64,000 nucleotides of DNA from Pholis gunnellus (GCA_910591455.2 OU342819.1:2760501-2824500), one strand, 5' to 3'; counted from the stretch's first letter, positions 48,601 to 61,314 are shown. Translations and numbers: made by a program. Notes: generated by a model not told the origin, from the letters alone.

Positions 48601-49191
48601 TCTCCACAGAAACCCCACACTTTAATCTGTTCTGCCAAATGTTGTTTCCTTCCCCACGGTGCTGAGCCGGTGTTTCTATTTATGGAGGAGTGTTGAGCTG
48701 ATGTGAGATGATCGGAAAGCGCCTCGCTCCCATTGTGATTCTCCTTGAGGTGGTGTGCGTTTGCAAACGCGCGCGTGTCCACGTGGACGTCCGTCGGCAT
48801 GACTACGCGAATGTCCGAGTGTGTGGACGTGCGTACGTGCTGGCGCTCTGGTCTGTCAAGGTGTTTGTGTTGCGTTGTGTGTGTGTTTGTGCACGTGTGT
48901 GTGTGTGTGTGTGCTTGCATTGTGGGTGATGGGGATATAAACAGGAGCCAGCTTACAGATAGCAGATGTGCCTTCAATAATGACTAAATGGAGACGCAGG
49001 GAAGCACCACCAGGCAGACTAATCAACGCCTTCAATTGCACAATTTTTCTGGCAAAGGGGTGTGTGAGTGTGTGTGTGTCTGTGTTTTTGTCTGTGTGTG
49101 TCCAGCAGTGCACCAGTCTTGAATGAAACGTTTTTTTGTGTTAATAAGTAGGTGTGGGCATTCTGTCACAAACTTTCACTAACTCTGTCAT

Positions 49192-49192
<1 letters not shown>

Positions 49193-49244
<52 letters not shown>
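49193..49244. repeat. (CA)n microsatellite, 52 bp
   Basis: A pure CA run, about 800 bp from the previous cluster. Confidence 0.95.
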
Positions 49245-49245
<1 letters not shown>

Positions 49246-51560
49246 CCACCAGCCTCTGAACAACATTTGCACTATTTGTATTTGCAGTCTTCCCTCTTTG
49301 TATTGCTACTGCTTCACAGTAATTTCACTCCAGATAAATGATCTTATCATCCCGACCTGTGCGAGGCAACAATGTGCCAAAAGACATCCAGTCTGTTGGA
49401 TATCAACAAGAAGAAGCACCTCTCTTATTCAAAGACCGACATCCGATCAGTGACGAGGAATCATTTCAGTCTCACCTTAATATTGTTGTGTTGTCTCTTT
49501 TGTCGTTGTGGCTCCTGAAATGTGGTTGTGTTTTGGGTTTCCTGAAATGTTGTCATTTGCTTAAATATAAAATATTATATTTATATAAAATGAATAAAAT
49601 GAGCTATAATGCAATCCCTTATAACATTAAATCTAACATGATACTGCATTAGTCATAATAATCTAATATTAATAATATGATAATGTATAAATTATATAAA
49701 GCCCCATTGGCTGTACAATGAATACTTTTACTTTTGTATTTTAAAAAGGCTACATTTTCTTATTTACAGACATTCTTTTTCTTTAGTAAGATTTTGAATG
49801 CAGGACTTTTACTTGTTACATAGTGTTAATTGTGATATTAGTACTTTTACAGATATTTGCACTCTTCCTATTCTTTCTAAGCTGTTTGTTCAGCAAGCAG
49901 ATAAATATGACTCCATCACTGTTGGCATACTTTTTGAATGTAAAGTGTCTCATTGTATACTTTCCTTGCATAAATTTGTGCCTTTGCCAAGATAAAAATC
50001 CTTGCCAGAATGCACCATCTTTTCACTGATGAGTTTGCATGCCTAACGATGAGAAGAAGCCGCTTAGGCTGCTGAAATATGCTCCGTCTAATCAGAGCCT
50101 AATGGTTTAAGAAGGATTCCGCAAAACTGCAATGTCCCCAATTTGAATCTAGCAGGCAAAACAGGGCAAAATTAAGTAAAAGTAAAGGAGGTTGTCTGGT
50201 TTATAAGTAGGAAGAGAAAATACACACAAACACGTACACACACAGTCTGCACACGTCCCTACCGCCAGTATCTAAATTCAAGCCATCAGTACTCGCCTCC
50301 TGCCAGCAGAAAAGGAACACACCGCCACTCAGGTTTCTGTAAACCTGCAACAGCCCTGTGATGTAAATCACACTCACAGGAAAAACGCTAATTAATGGTA
50401 AACAAAGTTCCAGCTATGAAAACTAATGAAGATGTTGACATGTCGCTGGGTGCCAAGAAGGAGAACAGGGCGGGGAACATGCTCTGGGTAGAGAGGGGGG
50501 TGAGAAAGAGATGCAGACTCTCTCTTACTCAAAAGTAAGAGAGAGAAATATGAAGAAACTATAAAACAAGAAGGAAGTGAGAGTAGGCGTAGGGATGGAA
50601 AGGGGAAGTGGTGATTCAAGAGGAGAAGAAAGGAATCAAATGAGCCACAGAAAAGGAGAAGAGAAGGAAAAGTGATGGAGGGAGAAAAGATGAGCGAGCG
50701 GTATTTCTGGAGGTGTGAGAGAAGAACACATCATCCCGGGGGGCTCTGTGTCTTTCCAGCCCTTTAATGTCTTTAATTAAAGCCAACAGTATTATCTCCG
50801 CACTCCCTCGGAGTGCCATTAGCAAAGCAACACTCAGCCACGCAGCCAGCCGATTGAGGAGGGGAAGGGAGCAGGGTAAAGCACCTAATGATGGGAGGAA
50901 GCAGCGGGAGAGGGACGGACGGATGGGGTGAGGGGAGCTGGAGGTTCAGGACGGACGGGGTGAGAGAAGTTATTAAGGGCGAAAGAGCGCTGGAGGCCGG
51001 GGATGGACAGAGGGACACATGGGATGAGTATGATGGAGCAGGAGGAGTGGACGGATGGAGAGGATGGGAGGGGGATTTCTGAGATCTCGACTTCAAAAGG
51101 CCAAAGCTGGAGAGGAGACAGGCTGCCGTGGAGAAAGAATTACGGAGCTAAACGTGTGGGGCTGACTGATACATGATCACATTATGCCGGCAGCTTGTTT
51201 AATCAATCTGACTTCCCTGGCCACAGGGATGCTCTCTCACATGGCCATCAGAGTCAGAGAGGGGGAGGCATGGTTAACATAGCAGGGGCATGGGGCTGGA
51301 GAATAGGGGCTACAGGGACATGATTGTCTTACGACATTTTGAGTTGAAGCTACTCAAACCCCAGGTTGCACGTGACTACTGTTGTTTCTGTGGAATTGAT
51401 GTGCAGGTTTTAAGCAAATTTGTGAAACAAATGCTCCCGGTGTTGCTACTGGCAGCATTACCAGGGACGTGCCCGTTTGGAAAGCAAGCCTGCTCAGAGT
51501 GGGCCGATTGCTTGGCCTCTGGAAGAGCATACTTGTGTTGTGTATACAACTCTGGCAAGT
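49245..51560. other. No gene recognised; purine-rich belt
   Basis: From about 50450 to 51120 the + strand is strongly purine-rich (GAGAGA, GGGAGG words), giving long Pro/Ser frames on the minus strand. No gene is supported. The TTTAATTAAAGCC segment at 50770-50840 looks unlike its surroundings and may be conserved. Confidence 0.35.
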
Positions 51561-51790
51561 TGGTTAAGGTTAGACATTGACCTCAAATGGTTAAGGTTGG
51601 GCATTGACCTCGAATGGTTAAGGTTGGTCATTGACCTCGAATGGTTAAGGTTAGACATTGACCTCGAATGGTTGAGGTTGGGCATTGACCTCGAATAGTT
51701 AAGGTTGGGCATTGACCTCAAATGGTTAAGGTTGGGCATTGACCTTGAATAGTTAAGGTTGGCATTGACCTTGAATGGTTAAGGTTGGGC
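51561..51790. repeat. 27-bp minisatellite, about 8.5 units
   Basis: The unit is GGTTAAGGTTGGGCATTG followed by ACCTCGAAT, period 27 measured between 51562 and 51589. Units differ by one to three bases; one is a base short near 51760, breaking the period. Since 27 is a multiple of three, the + strand reads a nine-residue repeat (WLRLGIDLE variants) and the minus strand another. The + frame has no convincing start context or gene around it. Confidence 0.93.
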
Positions 51791-53654
51791 TTAGTTGTCG
51801 GGCAGTGAGTCTCACGAGAAGTTTTTGTCTTGGGTCTATCTAGGGTTACCATCCCGACATGACCTGTTCTTGAGAAGTAAGTTTATCGATATTGAGCGTG
51901 ACGCGTGTCCAAATTGCACTAATGTCGTCACTGGTTGTCCGTGGTTCCCCAGCAATACACCCGCCCTTTGAATGTGCAAAGGACACACACAGAGACACAT
52001 TCCTTGCATTTTGACACTCTGAAATATGAATCATTTAGAGCTGAAATTATTACTTTATTGATCTATACTCATTTTAAAATCCATTGGCAACTATGTCGAT
52101 ACTTGAATTGTTCAAGTTCTTTTTTCGAGCAAAATTGCTGAAAATTCCACTTGTGCAGATTCTCAAGATTGACGATCTTTACTCTGTTTTTTATCATAGT
52201 AAACTGTACAGTATATGTTAGCATTACATTGCTGCTTCCCCTGCCATTGTTTTGAAACTGTGTGATGGTGAGTGGCACCGTGACACAAATGCCATTCCCC
52301 GCATTATAGGAAACAGAAGCAGATCACAGCTATTGGTGTATTTGAAGCTATAAATGTAACAATGTTTTTGCAATATTTACAACTTCTTAGGTGTTTTTAG
52401 TCAGAAATTGAAAATATGCAAAGAACAGATGGAGGGAAATGAGCTCTTGGCCCTCTTGGATTGTTTCTCTTAATTCATTTTTTGAGGCCTGAAGAGGTAA
52501 AACTGTCAGTGTTGCACAAGAAAAGAAGCAAAGGGAGAAGAAATCTATAATAACGTGGAGCAGAAATATATTTTTTTCTTTTTCTTCTCTACTGACATGT
52601 CATCTCGTTAACCTTAACATTTCGGAAACGGGGATGAGAGAGAAAATGTGTTAAAAGAGTGTTAGAGATTAAATATAAGCATTTTATTTTCAGTCTTGTG
52701 GAGGTGGCACAAGAATAACTTGTTTCAATTTTGACAGTTTATGAATATGCACCACAATGATCCCATTTTTTAATCAGTTTGCTGTATTTCTCAGTCTCAC
52801 TATTCTATTTAAGTGTAAAAGGGAAAGAAGCCATCTCACTAGATGTCTTATCAGATACAGTAAAGCAAATTCATCACTACACACATTTTGCAATATTGCA
52901 TCACACATACTGTCATCCTGATTACACTAAACGATGTAGGTACAGCAGCTCGGAGCGCCTTCAGACACACAGTGTCAACTTTAATTTTGTGCTATATTTA
53001 AACAGCTGTCGTATCAACATCTGCTCGCCATCAAAACGTTTGCTCGGGGAGATGGGAGGACGCGGAAGTGGAAGAAAGTGTTGCGACAAAAGGCTTCAAG
53101 GGATACAGCGTGAAGGAGTCACAAACAATGTGCACGATGCAAAATCAAATCAATTTGTATCATTACAGATGCATAGATGTTGAAATGAAGGAAAAACAAT
53201 TGGTGGTTGAGAACGCATGCAGCTGCAAAAAGAGAGTGAGTGAGTGAGTGTGTGAGTGGGTTTTAAAAGGCTTTGCGTCAGGAGCCAGCCGTCAGCTGCT
53301 AACTGCTGGATGTGTTCCAGGTAATCTTTAAGATACCACAGGAAATAATGCGCCGGGCAGAACACCACCATCCTTTTAAAGGCTGGCCTGAGGCATTACT
53401 GCAAAATATGATTTTTATGGTGATACTCACTGAAAACCAGCACGGCCTTCACAATTTCAAATAGATACATAAATAGAAAAAGATCCTCAACATTTGCCAA
53501 CAAGCTTCTCAGTCGTTTTCTACAATGATGTCACCCGCGCTTCTTCGAAAAGTTGAGATTTCCAACTAGCAGCGCTCGGAGCGGCCGCCTAATAACGGCG
53601 GAGCACTCAGAGCGCATGCTCTGTCTCCTCATTGGGCGCTTAGATAACAACATG
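51791..53654. other. No gene recognised
   Basis: The 134-codon frame at 52779-53183 has no recognised domain, no flanking splice evidence and mixed composition; treated as chance. No repeat with defined ends was seen. Confidence 0.35.
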
Positions 53655-54349
53655 GGCCCAGTCCCAATGTCCCCCCTAAAGCCTCAAACCCTGAACCCTC
53701 AAGGACTCACTGACGTCACCTGCTGAGTGGTTGAGTGTGAGAGGCTGTGAGGGCTTGAGATGATGTAAATAGGAATGGGACAACACTTTGCTGCAACATA
53801 TCACGTTACCATGCCAACGACAAAACAATATGATGTACAATTGTGTGTATTTATTTTATACGTTGTACTCCCTGATTTGAACGTCTTCCAGACTCTTTCC
53901 TCACAAGATGATCATTCATATAATCTATTTACTCGTTTTTCTCAAAACAGCTTCAATGACAAAATCAAATATTTGATGAATAAATGAATAAATATATACA
54001 TTTTTTGTTCCATCTTTAACCCTTAATGTTTCTGTGTACATGTAATACTCCAGGCTGAACACACGTGATCCGTCCTCTTTGTTTACCTTTTTTTTGTACG
54101 TCTCCATGCGTCCACTGGTTACCCCGTGTTTAACGTCACATTGCAATGATTTGTGGGTAATTCCCTTCGGCAAAGTTAGCATCCTATGCTGACTTACGGA
54201 AAGGGTTAATTAAGGGCTCAAAATGTCTGCAAGAGAGCCTCAAACCCTTGACGATATTTGACAACGGGACATCCCGAAACCCTCCCGGAGTTCGCGGGAG
54301 CGCGCATCAAAGTCCGTGAGTCCGTAAGGGGGGACATTGGGATTGGGCC
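53655..54349. mobile_element. Inverted-repeat DNA transposon, 695 bp, non-autonomous
   Basis: The left end GGCCCAGTCCCAATGTCCCC pairs with the right end, whose reverse complement starts GGCCCAATCCCAATGTCCCC (one mismatch in 20). ATG flanks both ends (53652-53654 and 54350-54352), a possible 3-bp duplication. The GGCCC start and 3-bp duplication resemble PIF/Harbinger, but the family is not proven. The interior has no transposase. Confidence 0.68.
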
Positions 54350-54429
54350 ATGGACACAGGCCCCAACAGTGTTTGCCTGTGGGGGAACCGGAGGGTGGGT
54401 GCTACACATCCACGACGGCGTAGCAACAA

Positions 54430-54496
54430 CTCTAATACAACAACTTATAACGCCGTCCCGTGAGTCAGGACGGCGTTATAAGTTGTTGTATTAGAG
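54430..54496. repeat. Perfect 29-bp hairpin with 9-nt loop
   Basis: Arms 54430-54458 and 54468-54496 are exact reverse complements around CGTGAGTCA. The stem includes ACAACTTATAACGCCGTCC. It lies 80 bp to the right of the 695-bp transposon and is not part of its ends. Confidence 0.9.
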
Positions 54497-57000
54497 GAGG
54501 GTAGACGCTCACATGCACTAACATGCACTAAAAGGCACACGCAGAGTGACTTTGCTCAGGTAGACATTACTCCACTACAGTTTGTAAAAGCAAACAGTTG
54601 TTTGCTGCCATATCAACGCTCTGAATGTCGAATCCTGTGAAGGCTGTTTTCTCTAAATCATTTATTTCTCAGACTCTGAGCCAGAAATCTCCACTTTCCA
54701 GTTTCATTCCACAGTATACGCTGTTATCTATATCTTTATTTTATTCCTAAAACCATGGTAAAAATGAGCTTTCTATGGGTGTTGACAGTACTTTCAGATT
54801 TTCGAGCAATACAAACAGATATCCCCTCTGTGAAACCCTGTCGACAAAATGAAACAAACATTTTGAATGTGGCTTCATCCAATGTCTTCATTTGCATATT
54901 CAAACACATGATTTCAGAAAATGATTGTTTAAATGTATGTAATCAAAGGGTGATATATTACCCTAGTGTCTGCCCTGAAGGGGGGATGGTGACACAATTA
55001 TTGCAAAAGCTCCTGCAGCAGGGCCACGGGCCAAAGCTGTGCTGCCATGAGGTACAAATGGTCCGTCAGATGTTTAAATTAAATTATGAAAAATATATAT
55101 AATTCAAATAGATGTTTATGCCGTTTTAATATGTAGGATCCCTACATTTTTAAATCATGTTTTATAATCTGAGCACAGCAGGCACATTGACGCTTTGTGC
55201 AGGAAATCAGTTAGTCGTGAGTGAGGTGAGGACAAAAATGGAGATGCAGAGACAGTGGCACACAGACCAATGGCATCCTATTACCATTTAGCATCTTAGC
55301 AATACATTCAAATACGATAGGTGTTTGCTTTTGGTGCGTTCAGTTTCAGGTTTGGTGCTCCGAGGGAAAGATTTTGGGCACCTCTGTCCTAATGTATAGG
55401 AACCTCTCAAACTGAGAAGTTGTGCCGGCTCTGGGCGAGAAGAAAGAACAGAAGAGAAGCCTCCAATCTGTCCAACAGAGACTGGAGGATTGTGGCTGTA
55501 TTGGTTTGGGTAAGAGGCTGGGCTGAAGCAGCGCAACAGCGAGAGGAAAGAACTGTGACTGGGGGTGAAAAAGGGTGACGTGTGTTTCCTTTTTCATGAG
55601 GTGACCAAGATCAGAGAAGGACTCCGACGCTGTGCTCTAACAGTTTAATTAGGTGCACACATCAGTTTAATCACCAATTACTCACAGAGGGCGGTGCCAG
55701 CCAGTGTTTCTGAAAATCAAGCGGGGTGAGTGAGGTTGTGTCACTGTCAGAGTGGCTTTTACTCGTCTTTCCAACGGTGATTTCTTTTTTTCTTTTTTTT
55801 TGGCCACTTTAAAATCACAGTCAGATATAATTCTAATTACTTTGGCCTGATTAGGAAATAATGAAAGGACATCATTTTAATTTCAGGGGGTCTGTGATTG
55901 CCTTGGAAACAAAGATCTCACTCTTTTTGATCTTTTTCCGACGGTTACTTTAGCGTCAGTGTGATATGCAGAACCACTGTGAAGCTCTCTGTTGGACATC
56001 TGACACTAGAGATGCACCGATAACAAATAAATAAGTAAGTTCAGATAAAAACATTCCATTTTAAACAATGACTTTCATCAGATGAGCCTGATAACTTAAT
56101 GCTGTTGCTGACATTTTAACGTTCATTCATCGTTTATTTCCTGACACAAACACCAAAGTTTGCCTCAAGGGTGTTATTAATTGACCACTTAACCGACAGT
56201 GATGATACTCACTGATTAATGTGATTAATCAGATTAATGTGATTAATCAGTGAGACAGTTAAAAGAAATATTAAAAAAAGGAACTTTCTCTAGAAACTAG
56301 GAACCTGTTGATAAACTCATTGCTTTTCCACCACAGGGACCAGTTTCTAGATCAAATTCTAGAGACATTCAACCCCCCAAAAAGGTCCTGGTCCTGGTTC
56401 GTACTTTCTGAAAGTACAGGGGTGGGGTCTGCAGGGATGAGCGTCGCTGATTGGTTAAACACACGTTGTGAAGCTCAGAGAGTGTGATAGAGGCAGGAGT
56501 GTGTGCAGGGGGAGAACTACAGAAATAAAAGAACAATATCCCTCATTTTAGAGGAAAATAAAATCTGCCAGAGCAGCATATGATGTCAGAGTCTACAGGT
56601 CACCCAACACAGACCCACTACTCAGACGAGTGACATTTTACAAAAGGGCCTGGAGGTAGGTAATCACTAGATTCTGGTACCTTGCTCACTCATTCGTTCT
56701 CCGGAAGGACCCCCCCCCCCCACCCCTCCTCTCCCCTCTTTTACTCACACACACACTAGCTGCACAGGTTCACCCTAATCTAAGCAGCTTGACCCTACAC
56801 CCGAAGCCGAGGTAAAACACCATTTTAAAACGAGTTTCCTTTTAACCCTCATCCCGCCGGGCCGGATGCCGGGCCACGATAGCTTATCGGTTGAGTTTGA
56901 CTGATGGCGGCAACAGTCGGTTCAATCTACTGTGGCTTTGCTGAGAGGACGGAGGTGGCTTTGAGTGACTGGGATCCTTCTACATACATGCGTTTTAAAA
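54497..57000. other. No gene recognised; candidate conserved block and small palindrome
   Basis: A 13-bp inverted repeat CTCACTGATTAAT with its complement lies at 56208-56254, built on repeated GATTAAT words. The block 55640-55920 is rich in TTAATT/CTAATTA and resembles conserved enhancer DNA. The segment 56315-56460 with GGACCAGTTTCTAGA and GGTCCTGGTCCTGG looks like an old repeat. Confidence 0.35.
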
Positions 57001-57009
57001 CAAAATACG

Positions 57010-57120
57010 GTAGCCCTTTCCATCAGTGTGTGAATGGGTGAATGATGACAGTGTGAAAGCGCTTCGAGTGGTCGGAAAGACTAGAAACGTGCTATAAAAG
57101 CACAGTCCATTTACAACACA
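57010..57120 (+). repeat. Fish LINE/SINE-type 3' tail repeat
   Basis: GTGTGAATGGGTGAATGATG, AAAGCGCTTCGAGTGGTC and TGCTATAAAAGCACAGTCC form the typical tail of an abundant fish retroposon (L2-like by memory). Related copies lie in the opposite orientation at 61315-61385 and 63040-63280. Confidence 0.6.
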
Positions 57121-57947
57121 GTTATTACAACCCACACGCAGACATGTTGCTGTCTTTTTGTCTGCTCCAGGTCCTCGCCACGGATCCTCTCTTTTTTTTA
57201 TTTTGTGGAAAGTTTTAAAAGTGAGACGTCTCACTCCCTGAGACTTCTCCCAAAACACTCAGCCGGGTTTCTCCTCACATTTAGACCTTCTTTTTCTCAG
57301 TTTGTTTCCTCCCATCTTCTTCATCTTCACCTTTCCTTCCTCTTGTGACAAAACCTCTCCCTCCTCGCTAAGCCTCTGTCTGTACTGAGAGTTGACGGGT
57401 GATTGTGTTCATTAGCAGAAACAGAAGGACGCGGCCACGGCAGGAAGGTATTTGGAAGTCCATTATCGTGTCCCTCGCATGCCAAAGTGTCAGCTGTCAC
57501 TCAAACCTGGTTAAAAACCTTTGCAGATATTATTTCATACAGACTGGATCACTGGTCTCCACTGTGGGACACATTTTGAGTTGAGAAATAAGATGCAACT
57601 CACAACAAGGCCTCCGAATTAAACGCATAAAATACGTAATTTGTCCACTCGCTCCAAAATTACACATTAATTATTCATTCATTACAAACGTGTGCGGTCA
57701 GCTAAGAAAATACAACTGTTTTGTTATCTTTACCCCCAAAGGAAATAAGAAACACAAAAACATACTTTTTCCCATTGCTTTTTATTGGATGAGACCATTA
57801 GCAATGTAACACTCACAGCCTTTTACTGGTTTGAATTTGCCCATAACATTATTTTCTCATTCTGTGTTCTGTCTCGCCATCCTGAACTCTAAATAACAGA
57901 TTTCATTGCTCTACTTCCCTGTTGGTGAAAAGGACCCTCTGCGCATG
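57121..57947. other. No gene recognised
   Basis: No supported exon or defined repeat between the retroposon tail and the hAT element. Confidence 0.35.
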
Positions 57948-57955
57948 GTTTAAGG

Positions 57956-59504
57956 CAGTGATTCTGAACCAGGGGTCGGGAGACCCCCAGGGGTCCATGA
58001 GACAGTTCCAGGGGGTTCCAGAAAAATGGGAAATAGTTTATTTTCACTACTAATTTACTAAAGAAGAAACTCCAGAGTGACGAACAGTCATCAGAGTGTC
58101 TATTTCTCCACAGTTACCACCTCAACTGTAGTTGGCATCTATAGAATTATTGTCTTTAGATAATTAGTTAAACCTAAATTCATAGATTAGATTAATTAAC
58201 TTTTCACAAAACAATGAAATGATAATGAATATTATAATAATATAATAATCAGTTGTACCATCTATAAACTGTGCACAGATAGATGGACCAGATATTTGTA
58301 ACACTTATTTAATTAGTTAATACTTTGTCAGTGGTTGATGCAAATCATTTGGTAATCATTAACAAATGCATAATATAGTATATCAAATGTTATAATTATA
58401 ATATGTGCAATAATAAACTATTAATAGTTTACTAATGTAATCAGAATGTAACTGTTATCGTCTCTTTTCAGCTATGTACAATACATGTATTTATAAACTA
58501 AGGACTTCATATTAGACAAGATAATGATAAAAGAACATCAATTGTAGCATTAATATGAATTAGTAAACAATAGTTATCATTTCATTGCATGCTAACAACA
58601 AAATAACTATTAAAGAAAATGCATTAACGATGGTTATTATAAAGTTTTAGTATTAAGAATTATAGTTACACACTAGTAGCCACAATGGAACACATAGGTT
58701 AATGATTGACCAACGTTACGACATGATCTTCTTCAGGGTAATGAGGAGAAGGTAATAACTATGGTAATATCAGTAAAGCCAAGTGTCAATGCAGCCTCAT
58801 CAAGACACACAACAGATACAGACACAACCCCCACTGGCCAAGGAGGAAACCCAAAGGACAGATATAATATCTCAAGTAGATTTACCATTTACATGTTAGA
58901 TGTATTAGAAATAAATGAGAAAAATTCCTGAAAACATTTTTCAGAAATATATATCTGTTTTACATCAAGAAATCAATTCTATAATAGAATGAAAAAATAG
59001 TAAGGGACAGAGATGAAGGGAAGTTGTCTATGTATCTACGTATGTAAAACTCTATACAGGGTCAGATAAAGGTTTTAAAGGGACAGTTCACCCTCTTCTA
59101 CCTATGTAGACATTGATGGCGTTGTCCTTGGCTGACCCGTAACGATAGCTAGCTCACAGGGGAGCGAGCAGTATCGAGCACAGATGCATGTGTCCCTCTG
59201 CGTGGCGGGTGGAGTTCGCTTTACAGAAACTAGTTCCAATATGAAACGGGGTCCCGGTTTCTTGAAAGAGACATTGCTGTTGAGCAAACTATCTAGATTG
59301 CTTGACCGGCCTCAACAGAATATCCTAACAGGGTAGGTCATATTTTTGCATCTTATGGAGTTGCAATGTTCTATACACATATTAGAAAGTGTTCCCAAAG
59401 TCTGTTCAGATGGAGGTCCCTGAAGTGACATCTTATCAGATAGCGGTGTGTGACCGTATGTGTATTTCAGGGCCCTTGACAAGAAAAAAGGTTGAGAACA
59501 GCTG
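57956..59504. mobile_element. hAT transposon, ~1549 bp, degraded
   Basis: The left end CAGTGATTCTGAACC matches the reverse complement of the right end (CAGCTGTTCTCAACC) with a few changes, both near the common hAT terminus CAGTGGTTCTCAACC. Flanks GTTTAAGG (57948-57955) and GTTACAGG (59505-59512) agree at six of eight bases, a decayed 8-bp duplication. The left subterminal part has GGGGTCGGGAGACCCCC. No transposase frame survives. Another repeat appears inserted around 59075-59300. Confidence 0.75.
59075..59300. repeat. Repeat nested in the hAT element
   Basis: The block starting AAAGGGACAGTTCACCCTC and continuing through GATAGCTAGCTCACAGGGGA and GAAACGGGGTCCCGGTTTC looks like an abundant fish repeat that I recall by its AAAGGGACAGTTCACCC start. 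Class unknown. Confidence 0.45.
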
Positions 59505-59699
59505 GTTACAGGAATATTCCATCATCAGAAACAGACATAAAATGTGTCAAATACAAACAAAACAGCAGTGTCCTTATAATACATTCTTTTTAGTTCGTAT
59601 TTTCAGCTGTTTATTGTGTATTGATATATTTAAATTTCACTTAACTCGTCACTTGTCACACTTTGGGGCTCGGATGTCTCCCCCTCGCTGTTGATAAGA

Positions 59700-60400
59700 G
59701 ACTCCGAGGCTGCAGTTTCCCTCGGGAGGCTGTCCCTCCGACTAAATGCACTTGAATGCGTGACACGTCGTCTTTACCACTTCAGAAGTCTCAACTAGGA
59801 GCTTACCAGGATGACTTGAAGGCAATATTAAACCGAGCAACATGAAAGAGATCAACTTTGTGGGAAAAAATGCTATAAGAACTACCACAAAAACTTGGCG
59901 CAGCACATTGCTGTTACTCAGGGCTGTGGAGACATACCATGTTTCATATCCAACACCGTGTTCTCCTCTCATTCTAACCAGTCAAACTGAGATGACTCAA
60001 AGATGATCAATTAGGTTTCCTAAAAAGGAAAATCTACAGTCATTGTCCACCCATGTGTGTTGTGTGTTCGTTAGAACAACCCCTGAAGTTTGAAGGATCA
60101 TGCAGCTGAAAGCCTCCGTGGCTCCGTGTCAGCCCGCTGCCAAGCTACTGGAGTTGGCACCTTCACCTTTATGCAGCTCCAGAAAACACATCAATCAGGA
60201 AAATCAAGTCTGGGTGCTACTGAACATGGCTCCAAAACACGTTGGAACATGCTGCACCAGCCTGTTTGGAGATCTGTGTTGGGTTTGTTTTATGCAGCTG
60301 CTACAAGTTTGAAAACTCAAACTCAAGGTGAGTTCGAGTCTTGTGGAAAGGTTCCGTGTGGACTCAGAGGTCAGTACTTTAGTATTTTAGGTGTGGCTCA
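59700..60400. other. No gene recognised
   Basis: Two overlapping + frames at 60090-60404 and 60100-60312 compete in different registers and neither has a domain. No RNA gene seen. Confidence 0.35.
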
Positions 60401-60630
60401 ATGAAGACAATGTTTGTTTGTCAGTCTGTTCACCTCTTTGGCACAGATTGAAGTATCTATACAAAACATTGGGTTGATTGCCATGACATTCATGGTACCC
60501 TGAGGGTGAATCCTAATAGTGCTACCAGCAGTGAAATATCTCAACAACTGTTGGATGGACTGCCATAAAGATTTGGTACAGATATTCATGGTGTTCTCAA
60601 GCTTTGGTAAACCCATTACCATTACATCTC
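60401..60630. repeat. Dispersed fish repeat (retroposon 3' region-like)
   Basis: The stretch with ATATCTCAACAACTGTTGGA, TGGACTGCCATAAAGATTTG, GTACAGATATTCATGGTG matches in style a very common teleost repeat, probably the 3' part of a LINE. Class is from memory only. Confidence 0.5.
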
Positions 60631-61314
60631 ATCCACGCCACCATTAACTTAAAGGTTTACACTCTATTCAAAAAGAAACATTTTGTGGATATTTTACGGA
60701 TAACGAATGCCGGTATTTTTAACCTCAATATATTTGAATAATGCAACTAGGACTGTTATTAAATAGATAAATAAGCAAAGGATTCATTATTTCCCGACCA
60801 ATTGCATCCCCTGCAGTGTGATGAACACTTGGGGAAATGATAATTGAGCAGTAAATAGTCTATAAATAATCCAGAATTCAGAATTATTCCTTTTTATTTT
60901 CCTTCATGTCACACCAGATGGAGAGTTGAGAGGTTGACCAGGTCTTCTGGTCAACTCAAGGGCCCCTCTCAGGGTTCTACATTAATGGGTTTTTCCCAGA
61001 CGGGCAACAATTTATCTAGGGGCAAGTAAAACTGGAGTGAGGTTAACAATGTGTGAGTGAGTCTCAACGTTCAGGTTTGGTAAAGAGGAGGGGCCCTCTT
61101 AGCTGCCATGCAAGCAAGATGCTGCCGGCTCTCGTCGTGGCACTACGCCGTCCTTTTTCAGAAGCTCGACGTGCTTTTTGAAAAACAACCCTGTTTGTCC
61201 GTCTTGCTCTGAAAACTCGCCGGCAAACAGCAGGAGTTCTGCACACATCCACTAACACCTCCGAACTAAACTCCTGTTTCCGGGGTAAATGAAATGCTCG
61301 CTTGCGCTTCAGGT

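Noticed and set aside
52779..53183. 134-codon + frame
   Set aside because: It has no recognised domain, no plausible splice partners and changes composition along its length; chance frame.
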